Counted from the stretch's first letter, positions 1 through 7,299 are shown. The stretch is DNA of 20,643 nt from an uncultured Schwartzia sp. (GCA_905372875.1 CAJPQU010000015.1:1-20643), one strand, 5' to 3'. The notes: a model not told the origin generated them from the sequence alone. Numbers and translations are program-made.

Positions 1-1
1 T

Positions 2-361
2 CATAAAGTCGTCCGCGTCGATGCCATCGGCAGCGAGTGGCGGGCGTTGGACGCCGGGCCGAAAACGCGGGAACTCTACGCACCGACGCTCCACGGAGCT
101 AAGACCATCGTCTGGAACGGCCCCATGGGGGTTTTTGAGTTTGACGCGTTCGCGGCGGGGACGGAGGCCATGGCCCGGGCGGTGGCCAAGGCCACGAAGG
201 CCGGGGCGGTGAGTATCGTCGGCGGCGGCGATTCCATCGCCGCCTTGAAGAAGACAGGCCTGTCCGACGCTATCAGCCACATTTCCACCGGCGGCGGGGC
301 CACGCTGGAATATCTTGAGGGTAAAGAACTGCCGGGGATAGCGGCCATGGCCGATCGCTAA
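2..361 (+). CDS. pgk: Phosphoglycerate kinase, C-terminal part (5' truncated by window edge)
   Basis: Phosphoglycerate kinase transfers a phosphate from 1,3-bisphosphoglycerate to ADP in cytoplasmic glycolysis. Only the last 119 codons are present; the reading frame is open from the first bases, so the start lies outside the window. Family motifs are clear: a WNGPMGVFEF segment, the glycine-rich VGGGDSIAA nucleotide-binding segment, and the C-terminal HISTGGGATLEYLEGKELPG block, which spans the conserved GGGA loop. The protein ends in a TAA at 359-361, the normal place for this family shortly after the ELPG motif. It is followed 191 bp later by tpiA and then gpmI, the usual Firmicute glycolytic order, so gap is likely to lie just upstream. 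Identification is secure; only the N-terminal lobe cannot be seen. Confidence 0.97.
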   Translation, partial: HKVVRVDAIGSEWRALDAGPKTRELYAPTLHGAKTIVWNGPMGVFEFDAFAAGTEAMARAVAKATKAGAVSIVGGGDSIAALKKTGLSDAISHISTGGGATLEYLEGKELPGIAAMADR

Positions 362-376
362 GGAAGCACGGATAAA
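361..376 (+). repeat. Dispersed GAAGCACGGATA motif, copy A
   Basis: Reads AGGAAGCACGGATAAA and overlaps the last base of the pgk stop codon. Near-identical copies lie at 3729-3744, 4453-4468 and, more diverged, 14277-14292. An inverted copy lies at about 504-519. All five are intergenic, four of them directly after a gene end, a terminator or inside a terminator-like stem. The sequence likeness is seen directly; the function is unknown. Confidence 0.55.
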
Positions 377-503
377 AGGAAGTCCGTCAGACGGGCGCAG
401 CGTTTTCGACCGATCACAGAGATAAACCGGACGCGCAGCGGGGCTATGGGTCGGTCTGCCGATGCAGAAAGGGCGGAAGAGAGGTGCCAGGATGGCGGTG
501 TTG

Positions 504-519
504 CCTGTATCCGTGCTTC
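504..519 (-). repeat. Inverted copy of the GAAGCACGGATA motif
   Basis: The minus strand here reads GAAGCACGGATACAGG. Its first 12 bases match the plus-strand copy at 363-374 exactly, so the pgk-tpiA spacer is bounded by a perfect 12-bp inverted repeat 133 nt apart. This could form a large stem-loop in the pgk-tpiA transcript or mark the ends of a small degenerate repeat element. No reading frame with coding character lies between the arms. Confidence 0.5.
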
Positions 520-552
520 TGTAAGACGAACGGCGGGAGAGGAGCGAAAAAG

Positions 553-1311
553 ATGCGAAAACCTATCATCGCGGGCAACTGGAAGATGAACAACACCATC
601 GCGGAAGCGATGCAGCTCATGAAGGGGCTGATCCCGCTGGTCAAGGGGGTCCGGGACAGAGACGTGGTGGTCTGCCCTCCGGCGACAGCCTTGGCCGTGG
701 TGGGAAGCGCCCTCCATGGGAAAAATGTGATTCTGGGAGCGCAGAACGTCCATTGGGCGGAGAGCGGCGCCTACACAGGGGAGATTTCTCCGAAAATGCT
801 CAAGGAATTGGGGGTCCGCTACGTCATCGTCGGACACTCGGAGCGGCGGCAGTATTTCGGTGAGACGGATGCGGGGGTTAACCAAAGGGCAAAGGCAGCC
901 CTAAAAGCGGGCCTCGTCCCCATCATCTGCGTAGGGGAAGCGCTGCCGACCCGGGAGAAGGGCACCTACAAGCGTTTTGTGGCCCGTCAGGTCAAGCTGG
1001 CGCTGGCAGGCTTTACCCCGGCGGAAGCAGCCAAGATCGTCATTGCCTATGAGCCAATCTGGGCCATCGGCACGGGGAAGACGGCCACCTTCGAGGAAGC
1101 GGAAGAGGTCTCTTCCCACATTCGGCAGACGGTGGGGAAACTCTTTGGCGAAAACGCCGCCGCGGCGATCCGCATCCAGTACGGCGGCAGTGTGAAGCCG
1201 GCCACCATCGCCGGGCTTATGGAAATGCCCAACGTGGACGGCGCTTTGGTGGGAGGTGCGGCGCTGCAGGCGAAAGATTTTGCTGCTATCGTAAAATATC
1301 AAGGCCCGTAA
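553..1311 (+). CDS. tpiA: Triosephosphate isomerase
   Basis: Interconverts dihydroxyacetone phosphate and glyceraldehyde 3-phosphate in the cytoplasm. The 252-residue product is the usual family length and covers the whole TIM barrel. The catalytic residues are visible: Lys11 in GNWKMN, His95 in VGHSERR, and Glu167 in AYEPIWAIGTGK, which also begins the mobile loop 6. The phosphate-binding YGGSVKP is at 210-216. The ATG at 553 was chosen over an in-frame upstream start at 484 because GNWKMN then sits at the usual position and a GGAGAGGAG ribosome binding site lies a few bases before it. It follows pgk by 191 bp and precedes gpmI by 100 bp; no terminator with a T-tract separates the three, so co-transcription is likely. 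Confidence 0.98.
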   Translation: MRKPIIAGNWKMNNTIAEAMQLMKGLIPLVKGVRDRDVVVCPPATALAVVGSALHGKNVILGAQNVHWAESGAYTGEISPKMLKELGVRYVIVGHSERRQYFGETDAGVNQRAKAALKAGLVPIICVGEALPTREKGTYKRFVARQVKLALAGFTPAEAAKIVIAYEPIWAIGTGKTATFEEAEEVSSHIRQTVGKLFGENAAAAIRIQYGGSVKPATIAGLMEMPNVDGALVGGAALQAKDFAAIVKYQGP

Positions 1312-1411
1312 ATGCTGCGGGGAAAAGAGGGATGGACGGATTCATTGACGACGAGAGCCGGCGGGCGCGGAAAAAAGGTGCCTGACGGATGGGGATGAGG
1401 AGTGTACCGCT

Positions 1412-2950
1412 ATGGCGACATTAAAGACAGCGCCCGTCATGCTGATCATCATGGACGGGTGGGGAAACGGCGATCCGACGGCGCAGGATAATGCTATCGC
1501 GATGGGAAAGACGCCGGTTCTGGACGATCTCATGGCCCGCTATCCGCTGACGGCGCTGGTTTGCTCCGGAGAAGCGGTGGGGCTGCCCGAGGGGCAGATG
1601 GGGAACTCCGAGGTGGGGCATACGAATATCGGCGCGGGGCGTGTGGTGTATCAGGAGCTTACCCGTATCAATCGGGCGATTCGGGATGGTTCCTTTTTTG
1701 ATAACGCTGCCTTTGCTGCAGCGATTGAGGCGGTAAAACAGCGCGGCGGCGCTCTCCATTTCTTCGGCCTCCTTTCCCCCGGCGGCGTCCACAGCCATTC
1801 GGCCCACCTCTATGCCCTCTTAGAACTGGCTAAGCGTTCCGGCCTCACCGACGTGTGGGTACACGCCTTTTTGGACGGGCGGGACGTGCCGCCGTCCAGC
1901 GCGGCGGGCTATATGGCAGAATTGGAAGATAAGCTGGCGGAGATCGGCGTGGGTCGCGTCGCCACGGTGTCGGGCCGCTTCTACGCTATGGATCGGGACA
2001 AGCGTTGGGAGCGGGTGGCGAAAGCCTACGAGGCCATCGCCCACGGCGACGGCCTCGCAGCGGAGAGCGCGTCGGCCGCGGTGGCGGCGTCCTACGCTTC
2101 CGGCGTGACGGACGAGTTCGTCATTCCTGCGGTGGTGGCCGGCTATTCGGGAATGCACCCCGAGGACAGCGTGATCTTCTATAATTTCCGTCCCGATCGG
2201 GCTCGGGAACTGACCCATGCCTTCACCGACGAGGAGTTTTCCGGCTTCGTCCGGGACGAATCTCTGCGTCCGGCCTTTGCCACCATGACCCAGTATGAGG
2301 CGGGAATGAACGCCCGGGTCGCCTACCCGCCGCAAAAGCTGACTAAAACTTTGGGGGAAATCATTGAGGACCACGGGCTCACCCAGCTTCGTATCGCGGA
2401 GACGGAGAAGTACGCCCATGTCACCTTCTTTTTTAACGGCGGGCTGGAAACACCGTATGCGAAAGAAGATCGGATCCTGGTCCCTTCGCCTAAGGTGGCG
2501 ACCTACGATTTGCAGCCGGAGATGAGCGCCCTTGAAGTGACGGATCGGGTGGTGGAGGCCATTGAGAGCCGAAAATACGATTTCATCATCTTAAACTACG
2601 CCAACGGCGATATGGTGGGTCATACCGGCGTCATGGCGGCGGCGGTGAAGGCGGTGGAGACGGTGGACGCCTGCGTGGGCCGCTGCGTGGCGGCGGTGCA
2701 GAAGGTGGGCGGGGCCGTGGCTATCACGGCGGATCACGGCAACGCGGAACAGATGACGGACCGGGCGACGGGCCAGCCCTTCACTCAGCACACCACGAAC
2801 CCGGTGCCCTTCCTGATCGTCAGCGAACGCGCGGCGGCACTGCGGGAGGGAAAGCTGTCGGATATCGCTCCGACCCTTTTGGCGCTGGCGGATATAGAAC
2901 CGCCAGCGGAAATGACAGGGCGTTCTCTGATCACACGCTTTCGTGACTGA
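1412..2950 (+). CDS. gpmI: 2,3-bisphosphoglycerate-independent phosphoglycerate mutase
   Basis: Converts 3-phosphoglycerate to 2-phosphoglycerate by a cofactor-independent, metal-dependent (usually Mn) mechanism with a phosphoserine intermediate. The 512-residue length is normal for the family. Seen in the sequence: the N-terminal metal-binding MDGWG (Asp15); the nucleophile Ser66 in GQMGNSEVGHTNIGAGR; HSHSAHLYAL-type and HAFLDGRDVPP segments of the phosphotransfer domain; and the C-terminal metal ligands in NYANGDMVGHTG and TADHGNAEQM. The ATG at 1412 is preceded by a GGATGAGGAG ribosome binding site. It is the third gene of the glycolytic run and is followed after 125 bp by an unrecognised gene on the same strand. 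Confidence 0.98.
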   Translation: MATLKTAPVMLIIMDGWGNGDPTAQDNAIAMGKTPVLDDLMARYPLTALVCSGEAVGLPEGQMGNSEVGHTNIGAGRVVYQELTRINRAIRDGSFFDNAAFAAAIEAVKQRGGALHFFGLLSPGGVHSHSAHLYALLELAKRSGLTDVWVHAFLDGRDVPPSSAAGYMAELEDKLAEIGVGRVATVSGRFYAMDRDKRWERVAKAYEAIAHGDGLAAESASAAVAASYASGVTDEFVIPAVVAGYSGMHPEDSVIFYNFRPDRARELTHAFTDEEFSGFVRDESLRPAFATMTQYEAGMNARVAYPPQKLTKTLGEIIEDHGLTQLRIAETEKYAHVTFFFNGGLETPYAKEDRILVPSPKVATYDLQPEMSALEVTDRVVEAIESRKYDFIILNYANGDMVGHTGVMAAAVKAVETVDACVGRCVAAVQKVGGAVAITADHGNAEQMTDRATGQPFTQHTTNPVPFLIVSERAAALREGKLSDIAPTLLALADIEPPAEMTGRSLITRFRD

Positions 2951-2954
2951 CGTA

Positions 2955-2977
2955 CCGGACGGCGCGAAATAGGAGAT
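2955..2977 (+). repeat. Short sequence shared with the lptD leader
   Basis: This stretch just after gpmI (starting CCGGACGGCG and containing CGAAATA...AGAT) matches 11168-11193 upstream of lptD, apart from a two-base insertion (CC) and two substitutions. Both lie a short distance upstream of a plus-strand gene. This is a direct observation in two places only; it could be a small dispersed repeat or a shared leader element. Confidence 0.35.
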
Positions 2978-3075
2978 CGGCGGTGGGATAGGGGCCTCTG
3001 TGACCCATTTCACCGCGGAATACTCATCAGGGGCTGAAGGATAATCATCATAAGGGGTACAGGGGAGATGGGAGC

Positions 3076-3663
3076 ATGGAAGCGGAAATGACAGCGGCCG
3101 CGCGGGGCGATAAAATCTTTGACATGATCTGTCACTACGAAAATTATGACGGGCGTCTGGACAACACGGAAAACTATCTCATGGCCGGGGACGGGGCGGG
3201 GCCCTTCGCGGAGCGGGATGCCGTGATCGCCATGGTGGCCGAGAAGCTGCGGCGTGATTCCATCGCGGCTCAGCTGTTCTTGGAGAACATCATCGGCGGC
3301 GAGCATGAAGGCTTTCTGGTGGTGGCCCATGACGCCTGGGTGGAGGCGGCCATCGAGCGGAGGGACGCCGTGGCGAAAATGATGGGACTGGGCATCAAAC
3401 CGCCCCGCCTGGAGATGGAGCCGGAGGTTCTAAGTGCCGGGATGACGATGAAGTATCTTTACGATGAGGCCGCCTTGGAGCGCCTCTTTCCCATCGCCGA
3501 CGAGGCGTATCAGGAAGACTATGGGATCATTTGCCGGGTGCGGCTCCTTACCGAGCCGCCGGCCGTGCGCTATCTTCCCGCCCGCGCCTTAAAGTGCGCC
3601 GCCTCTTCCCACGAGGTGCTGCGGGCCCTCAATAAGCTGGGCTTCCAGGGGCGCATGGCATAA
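3076..3663 (+). CDS. Conserved-looking cytoplasmic protein of unknown function (195 aa)
   Basis: I do not recognise this family. The product is 195 residues, with no signal peptide, no membrane segment and a charged, mostly helical composition. Seen: a tyrosine-rich N-terminus around CHYENYDGRLDNTENYL (residues 19-36), a helical middle with repeated acidic/basic runs, and scattered cysteines rather than a metal-binding cluster. The start at 3076 follows a GGGGAGATGGGAG purine-rich ribosome binding site. Codon use and GC pattern match the neighbouring genes, and the frame is uninterrupted for almost 600 bases, so it is probably a real gene. It lies 125 bp after gpmI and ends 30 bp before a strong terminator, so it may be the last gene of the glycolytic transcript. 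Function cannot be inferred from that position alone. Confidence 0.75.
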   Translation: MEAEMTAAARGDKIFDMICHYENYDGRLDNTENYLMAGDGAGPFAERDAVIAMVAEKLRRDSIAAQLFLENIIGGEHEGFLVVAHDAWVEAAIERRDAVAKMMGLGIKPPRLEMEPEVLSAGMTMKYLYDEAALERLFPIADEAYQEDYGIICRVRLLTEPPAVRYLPARALKCAASSHEVLRALNKLGFQGRMA

Positions 3664-3693
3664 GAGCGACAGCGTGGAAATACATGGTCGGGT

Positions 3694-3727
3694 AAAAAAG
3701 AACCATCCCCGCGGATGGTTCTTTTTT
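3694..3727 (+). terminator. Strong intrinsic terminator after the glycolytic run
   Basis: A perfect 15-bp stem pairs 3694-3708 with 3713-3727 around a CCGC loop. The stem core is GAACCATCC/GGATGGTTC, preceded by six A and followed by six T, so it should work in both directions. It sits 30 bp after the 195-aa gene. Confidence 0.92.
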
Positions 3728-3728
3728 C

Positions 3729-3744
3729 AGGAAGCACGGCTAAA
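3729..3744 (+). repeat. Dispersed GAAGCACGGATA motif, copy B
   Basis: Reads AGGAAGCACGGCTAAA, starting two bases after the T-tract of the preceding terminator. It differs from copy A (361-376) at one base out of 16. Function unknown. Confidence 0.55.
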
Positions 3745-3770
3745 TGAAATTCGTACGATGAGTGCAGAAA

Positions 3771-3792
3771 TTTTTGCCTGTCAGGGCAAAAA
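3771..3792. repeat. Small inverted repeat upstream of ogt
   Basis: TTTTTGCC (3771-3778) and GGCAAAAA (3785-3792) form an 8-bp inverted repeat around six bases, 129 bp before the ogt start. It could be a weak hairpin or a protein-binding palindrome. The rest of 3745-3906 shows no gene and no promoter I can support. Confidence 0.4.
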
Positions 3793-3920
3793 CCTGGGCG
3801 CCGCGTGGTGCTCGGTGGATGAGGGATCTCCAGGCAGGAAGAAAAAAGGCGCCGGGAGGATGGGATTGAATTTATCAGGGGGGACTTGATCCGAAAAGTA
3901 AAAGAGAGGAGGGAACGGTC

Positions 3921-4454
3921 ATGTTGTACACGATACCTTACGCTTCGCCGCTGGGCGGCCTTTGGCTGGCGGCGGATGACAGGGGGGTGACGGGGGTTTG
4001 GTTTGCCGGTGAGAAATATTTTCCCAACTGGCGCGGCGTTTCCCGAAAGGAACGGGAAACGCCGATCCTGCGGGAGACGAAGCGCTGGCTGGATATTTAT
4101 TTTCGCGGCGCGGAGCCCGACTTCATGCCGCCGCTGCACCCCATCGGCTCCGACTTTCAGCAGGTGGTATGGAAGATTTTGCGGCAGATTCCCTACGGGA
4201 CGACGCGAACTTACGGCGACATTGCGGCCCAGATCGCCCGGGCGCGGGGCGTGGCCAAAATGTCGGCCCAGGCGGTGGGTGGGGCCGTGGGACATAACGA
4301 CATCTCCATCCTCATTCCCTGCCATCGGGTGGTGGGAAAGAGCGGCAGCCTGACGGGCTACGCCGCGGGCTTAGAGAAAAAGATACGGCTTCTCACGCTG
4401 GAAAGGGTGGATATGAGCCGCTTTTTCGTCCCGAAAAAAGGCACGGCCCTATAG
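3921..4454 (+). CDS. ogt: Methylated-DNA--[protein]-cysteine S-methyltransferase
   Basis: A suicide DNA-repair protein that moves the alkyl group from O6-alkylguanine (or O4-alkylthymine) to its own cysteine. The 177-residue product has an N-terminal ribonuclease-H-like half (about 1-75) and the conserved C-terminal domain. There, SDFQQVVWKILRQIPYGTTRTYGDIA is the helix-turn-helix DNA-binding part and IPCHRVVGKSGSLTGYA carries the acceptor Cys134. The Arg finger and the Asn hinge region (GHNDISILIPCHR) are present in recognisable form. The start at 3921 has an AGGAGGG ribosome binding site at 3907-3913. It is a single-gene unit, convergent with the ABC transporter genes on the minus strand. 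No ada-type activator domain is fused to it. Confidence 0.96.
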   Translation: MLYTIPYASPLGGLWLAADDRGVTGVWFAGEKYFPNWRGVSRKERETPILRETKRWLDIYFRGAEPDFMPPLHPIGSDFQQVVWKILRQIPYGTTRTYGDIAAQIARARGVAKMSAQAVGGAVGHNDISILIPCHRVVGKSGSLTGYAAGLEKKIRLLTLERVDMSRFFVPKKGTAL

Positions 4455-4468
4455 GAAGCATGGATAAT
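4453..4468 (+). repeat. Dispersed GAAGCACGGATA motif, copy C
   Basis: Reads AGGAAGCATGGATAAT and overlaps the TAG stop of ogt, as copy A overlaps the pgk stop. It lies in the 47-bp convergent gap between ogt and the ABC permease gene, where no classical terminator stem is visible. Confidence 0.5.
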
Positions 4469-4501
4469 TCTGCACCATTTTGCCGCATGTATCCCTGTTT
4501 C

Positions 4502-5602
4502 CTATAAAAAGTACGCCGCGCAGAGTTCCCGGTAGCGCGCCTCGCCTTTTTTCGTCAGGAGGTAGTAATCCCCCGACCGGGTGAGGATATCGTCCCTTTC
4601 GAGTTCGGTACGGACCCGCTTCATTTCTGCCGCGTTCCAGCGCAGATGGGCGGCGATCTCCGTCACCTTGTTCTCGGCGCTGTAACGGTGCTGCGCCGTA
4701 TGGGTGCCGAGGTGAATGATGAGGAGTTCCTGCCGAAGACGCGTCTTGTTGTGTGCCTGATGAAGCCGCTTCGTCAGCACGCCTTTGGGATGGAAGAGGA
4801 CGGCGGCGACATAGATGACCATGTTGACGAGGGCGCACATGCCGGACATAGAAGCGTTGAAGTGAACCGCCAGCCCGTATCCCACGGCGCTGCTCAGAAG
4901 GCCGAAAAGAACGGCGAGAAAAAGCGCGTAGTGGAGCCGCTTGGTGAAGAGGAGCGCCGTGCCGGCGGGGGCGATGAAAAAGGAGATGACGAGGATGGAA
5001 CCTACGGCGTCAAAGGCGGCCACCGTCGTCAGCGAGATCAGGGTCATGAGCCCGTAAAAAATCGCCCCCGTGGCCATGCCGATGAGACGGGCCGTTTCTT
5101 CGTCAAAGGTGGAGAGTTTGAGTTCCTTGTAAAAGAGCGTAATAAACGCCGCGTTGAGCAGGAAGATGCCCCCCATCTTGAGGGCGGAGACGGCGATTTC
5201 GTGGCCGAAGACGGGTACGATATCCAGCCCGGCGTAAATGACTTCCCCCATCAACACCATGTCCGTGTCGAGATGGACGTTGCCGGCGTACTTACTGATG
5301 AGAATGACCGCCAGGGAAAAGAGCATGGGGAAGATGATGCCGATGGCGTCGTCGATTTTCAACGTTTTTGTGCGCCCTAAAAGCTCCACGCTTAGGACGG
5401 TGACGACGCCCATCAGGGCCGCGCCGACGAGCAGCCACGGCGAGGAGAGGTCATGGATGGCGAAGAAGGCCAGCACGATACCCAGGAGGACCGTATGGCT
5501 GATGGCATCCGCCATCATGGAGAGGTTGCGAAGGAGCAGAAACACCCCCGGCAGGGCGCAGGCCGCCGAGGTCAGCGCGAGGACCAGCAGCGCGTCGGTC
5601 AT
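4502..5602 (-). CDS. Metal ABC transporter permease fused to a C-terminal winged-helix (DtxR/MntR-like) domain
   Basis: Inner-membrane permease of the zinc/manganese/iron ABC family (ABC-3), 366 residues against about 270-300 usual. Residues 1 to about 278 hold the hydrophobic multi-helix permease, including SMMADAISHTVLLG near the N-terminus, YKELKLSTFDEETARLIG and AVGSILVISFFIAPAGTA, all family hallmarks. The last 88 residues (about 279-366) are soluble and read like a winged helix: a helix, VTEIAAHLRWNAAEMKRVRTEL as helix-turn-helix, a DDILTRSGDYYLLTKKG wing, and a closing helix. This matches the DNA-binding half of DtxR/MntR repressors but stops before their dimerisation domain. The ATG at 5602 overlaps the stop of the upstream permease (ATGA), so translation is coupled. 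An in-frame upstream extension to 5821 would overlap that gene by more than 200 bases and is not credible. Last gene of the operon. Confidence 0.92.
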   Translation of the reverse strand: MTDALLVLALTSAACALPGVFLLLRNLSMMADAISHTVLLGIVLAFFAIHDLSSPWLLVGAALMGVVTVLSVELLGRTKTLKIDDAIGIIFPMLFSLAVILISKYAGNVHLDTDMVLMGEVIYAGLDIVPVFGHEIAVSALKMGGIFLLNAAFITLFYKELKLSTFDEETARLIGMATGAIFYGLMTLISLTTVAAFDAVGSILVISFFIAPAGTALLFTKRLHYALFLAVLFGLLSSAVGYGLAVHFNASMSGMCALVNMVIYVAAVLFHPKGVLTKRLHQAHNKTRLRQELLIIHLGTHTAQHRYSAENKVTEIAAHLRWNAAEMKRVRTELERDDILTRSGDYYLLTKKGEARYRELCAAYFL

Positions 5603-6483
5603 GACAGCCGCCCTCCTTTTTCCCGGCGGCGTTGCCGAGTGCGCAGAAGGCCGTGCTTTCCCAGAAGCAGGGAAAAAAAGGCGATGGCGCAGGCGGCAAG
5701 GATGATGCTCGGCCCCGTGGACATCCCCTGCTCCACGGTGCTGACGTAAGTGCCGGCGAGGGCGGCCGCGATACCGAAGAGGCTGCTGAGGAAGAGGACT
5801 CGGGAAAAGTCGTTGGACCACTGACTGGCGGCCACGCAGGGGATGATGAGAAAGGAACTGATGAGGATGGAGCCGACGGCTTTAAGGCCGATGCCGATGA
5901 CGGCGACGGTGAGAAGCGGCAGCAAAACCCGCAGCAGCTCTACCGGCAGGCCTGCCGCCTCTGCGTATTCGGCGTCGAAGACGAACACTTTGAGCTCTTT
6001 GTAGAAGAGGACGAGAAGCGTCATGGTGAGTACCGCCACCGCCGCGATGAGGAGAACGTCGGCTTCCAGCATGTAGGCCGCCTGTCCGAAGATGTAGGTT
6101 TCCAGCCCCGCCTGAGACGCGCCGCGATACGCAGGGTTCCCCTGGATGTAGCTTTTCAGCACCATACCCAGACCGAAGAAGCCCGAGAGGAAAATGGCCA
6201 GATTCGCGTTTAAACCGAGGCGGGAATTTTCGTGAGCGCCTTGGATGGCGAAGAAGGTTACCGCCGCCGCTGCGATGGCGCCCAGGAGGAGCACCGCCGG
6301 GTCGCGGGTGGCAAAGGCCATATAGGCCAAAACGATGCCGGGGAAAGTGGCGTGGCCGATGGCGTCGCCGATGAGGCTCTGCCCCTTGTAGACGCTCAAG
6401 GCCCCTACCGGTGCGGCCACGGCCGCTAAAAGCGCCGTCCCGAAGGCGATGATCTGAAAGGTGTAATTCGTCAGAATGTCCAT
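5599..6483 (-). CDS. Metal (Mn/Zn/Fe) ABC transporter permease
   Basis: First permease subunit of the ABC-3 family, 294 residues, with about eight to nine hydrophobic segments. Hallmarks seen: SVYKGQSLIGDAIGHATFPGIVLAY near the N-terminus (the typical 'GDaigHa' region), FYKELKVFVFDAEYAEAAGLP in the cytoplasmic loop that contacts the ATPase, and GLKAVGSILISSFLIIPCVAA in the C-terminal half. The start ATG (6483-6481) is preceded by a GGAGCG ribosome binding site that overlaps the end of the ATPase gene; only one base separates the two genes. Its own stop overlaps the start of the second permease. Two different permease genes in one operon imply a heterodimeric channel, as in TroCD-type systems. 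The transported metal cannot be read from the permease. Confidence 0.95.
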   Translation of the reverse strand: MDILTNYTFQIIAFGTALLAAVAAPVGALSVYKGQSLIGDAIGHATFPGIVLAYMAFATRDPAVLLLGAIAAAAVTFFAIQGAHENSRLGLNANLAIFLSGFFGLGMVLKSYIQGNPAYRGASQAGLETYIFGQAAYMLEADVLLIAAVAVLTMTLLVLFYKELKVFVFDAEYAEAAGLPVELLRVLLPLLTVAVIGIGLKAVGSILISSFLIIPCVAASQWSNDFSRVLFLSSLFGIAAALAGTYVSTVEQGMSTGPSIILAACAIAFFSLLLGKHGLLRTRQRRREKGGRLS

Positions 6484-6484
6484 G

Positions 6485-7207
6485 TCAGCGCTCCTTGGGC
6501 CGAAAGGCGAGGGCGATCTTTTCCGTTTTATCCATTGTCTTCAGATAGTCGCAGGCCTTGACGGTGCGGTTGAGGACGACCAGATAGTCGAAATAATCGT
6601 CGAGGGTCGAGAGATCGTGATGGACGGCGATGACGGTCTTTCCTGCTTTTTGCAGGGCCACAAATTTATCCATGACGATGCGCTCCGTGGTTTCGTCCAC
6701 ACCGGCGAGGGGTTCATCCATGATGTAGAGATCGCTCTCCTGGGCCAGGGCGCGGGCGATGAAGACCCGCTGCTTTTGTCCACCGGAAAGCTCTGATATC
6801 TGTCGATCAGCCAATTCCGTGAGTTTCATCTCGGCCAGCGCCTCTTTGGCGATCGTCCGGTCGGCTTTGCTTGGCCGCCGCATGAGGCCGATATGCACGT
6901 ACCGCCCCATGAGCACCACGTCGAACACCGTTGTGGGAAAGTCCCAATTCACCGCGCCGCGCTGGGGTACATAGGCGATGCGCGCCCGTACTTCGCCGAT
7001 GGGCTTTCCCCAAAAGCGAACGAAGCCCGACACCGGCTGCTGAAGTCCTAAGATGCCCTTTAAGAGCGTCGATTTGCCGGCCCCGTTAGGCCCGACGATG
7101 GCGCAGCGCACCCCTTCCGGAACGTCAAGGTCGATGTCCCAGAGTACCGCCGTTTCGCGGTAGGCCATCGTCATATCTTCCACGTGAAGCAGGCTCTGTT
7201 CTTCCAT
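6485..7207 (-). CDS. Metal ABC transporter ATP-binding protein
   Basis: Cytoplasmic ATPase of the transporter, 240 residues, normal length. Seen: Walker A GPNGAGKST (39-47), Q-loop Gln82 in AYVPQRGAVNWDFPTTV, signature LSGGQKQRV (140-148), Walker B LYIMDEPLAGVD (160-171) and H-loop His197 in AVHHDL. The segment after the Q-loop (NWDFPTTVFDVVLMGRY) is characteristic of the Mn/Zn/Fe subfamily. The ATG at 7207 has a GAAGGG ribosome binding site seven bases upstream. It lies 103 bp after the binding-protein gene, with a GC-rich hairpin between them, and one base before the first permease, so it is the second gene of the operon. Confidence 0.96.
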   Translation of the reverse strand: MEEQSLLHVEDMTMAYRETAVLWDIDLDVPEGVRCAIVGPNGAGKSTLLKGILGLQQPVSGFVRFWGKPIGEVRARIAYVPQRGAVNWDFPTTVFDVVLMGRYVHIGLMRRPSKADRTIAKEALAEMKLTELADRQISELSGGQKQRVFIARALAQESDLYIMDEPLAGVDETTERIVMDKFVALQKAGKTVIAVHHDLSTLDDYFDYLVVLNRTVKACDYLKTMDKTEKIALAFRPKER

Positions 7208-7268
7208 GGATATACCCTTCTTTCCCGCCTCGGCTGAACTTCGCCGCGGCTTTTTGACGGATTATGGC

Positions 7269-7299
7269 AAAAGGGGGCGGCTCTTCGCCGCCCCCTTTT
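7269..7299 (-). terminator. Intercistronic hairpin between binding-protein and ATPase genes
   Basis: A perfect 12-bp stem (7269-7280 with 7288-7299, core GGGGGCGG/CCGCCCCC, seven-base loop) lies between the first and second transporter genes. On the transcribed (minus) strand the 3' arm ends in only four T that are part of the stem. It is therefore likelier a leaky terminator or an mRNA-stabilising end that leaves more message for the binding protein than for the membrane parts. This role is inferred. Confidence 0.75.

Noticed and set aside
358..885. 175-codon minus-strand frame across the pgk-tpiA spacer and into tpiA
   Set aside because: Antisense shadow of tpiA with an Arg/Pro/His-rich, non-natural composition and no ribosome binding site.
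1332..1385. 17-codon frame MDGFIDDESRRARKKGA between tpiA and gpmI
   Set aside because: It looks peptide-like but the AGAGG before its ATG is only one base away, and nothing else supports translation. Too short to claim.
3674..3889. 71-codon plus-strand frame between the glycolytic terminator and ogt
   Set aside because: It begins before and runs through the 15-bp terminator stem, has no ribosome binding site and shows low-complexity composition.
4646..5380. 244-codon plus-strand frame antisense to the fused permease
   Set aside because: Extremely charged, Glu/Gly/Asp-rich composition typical of the complement of a GC-rich membrane-protein gene.
5603..5821. N-terminal extension of the fused permease in the same frame
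   Set aside because: It would overlap the upstream permease gene by over 200 bases and encodes Arg/His-rich non-membrane sequence. The ATGA overlap start at 5602 with permease-like sequence is far better.
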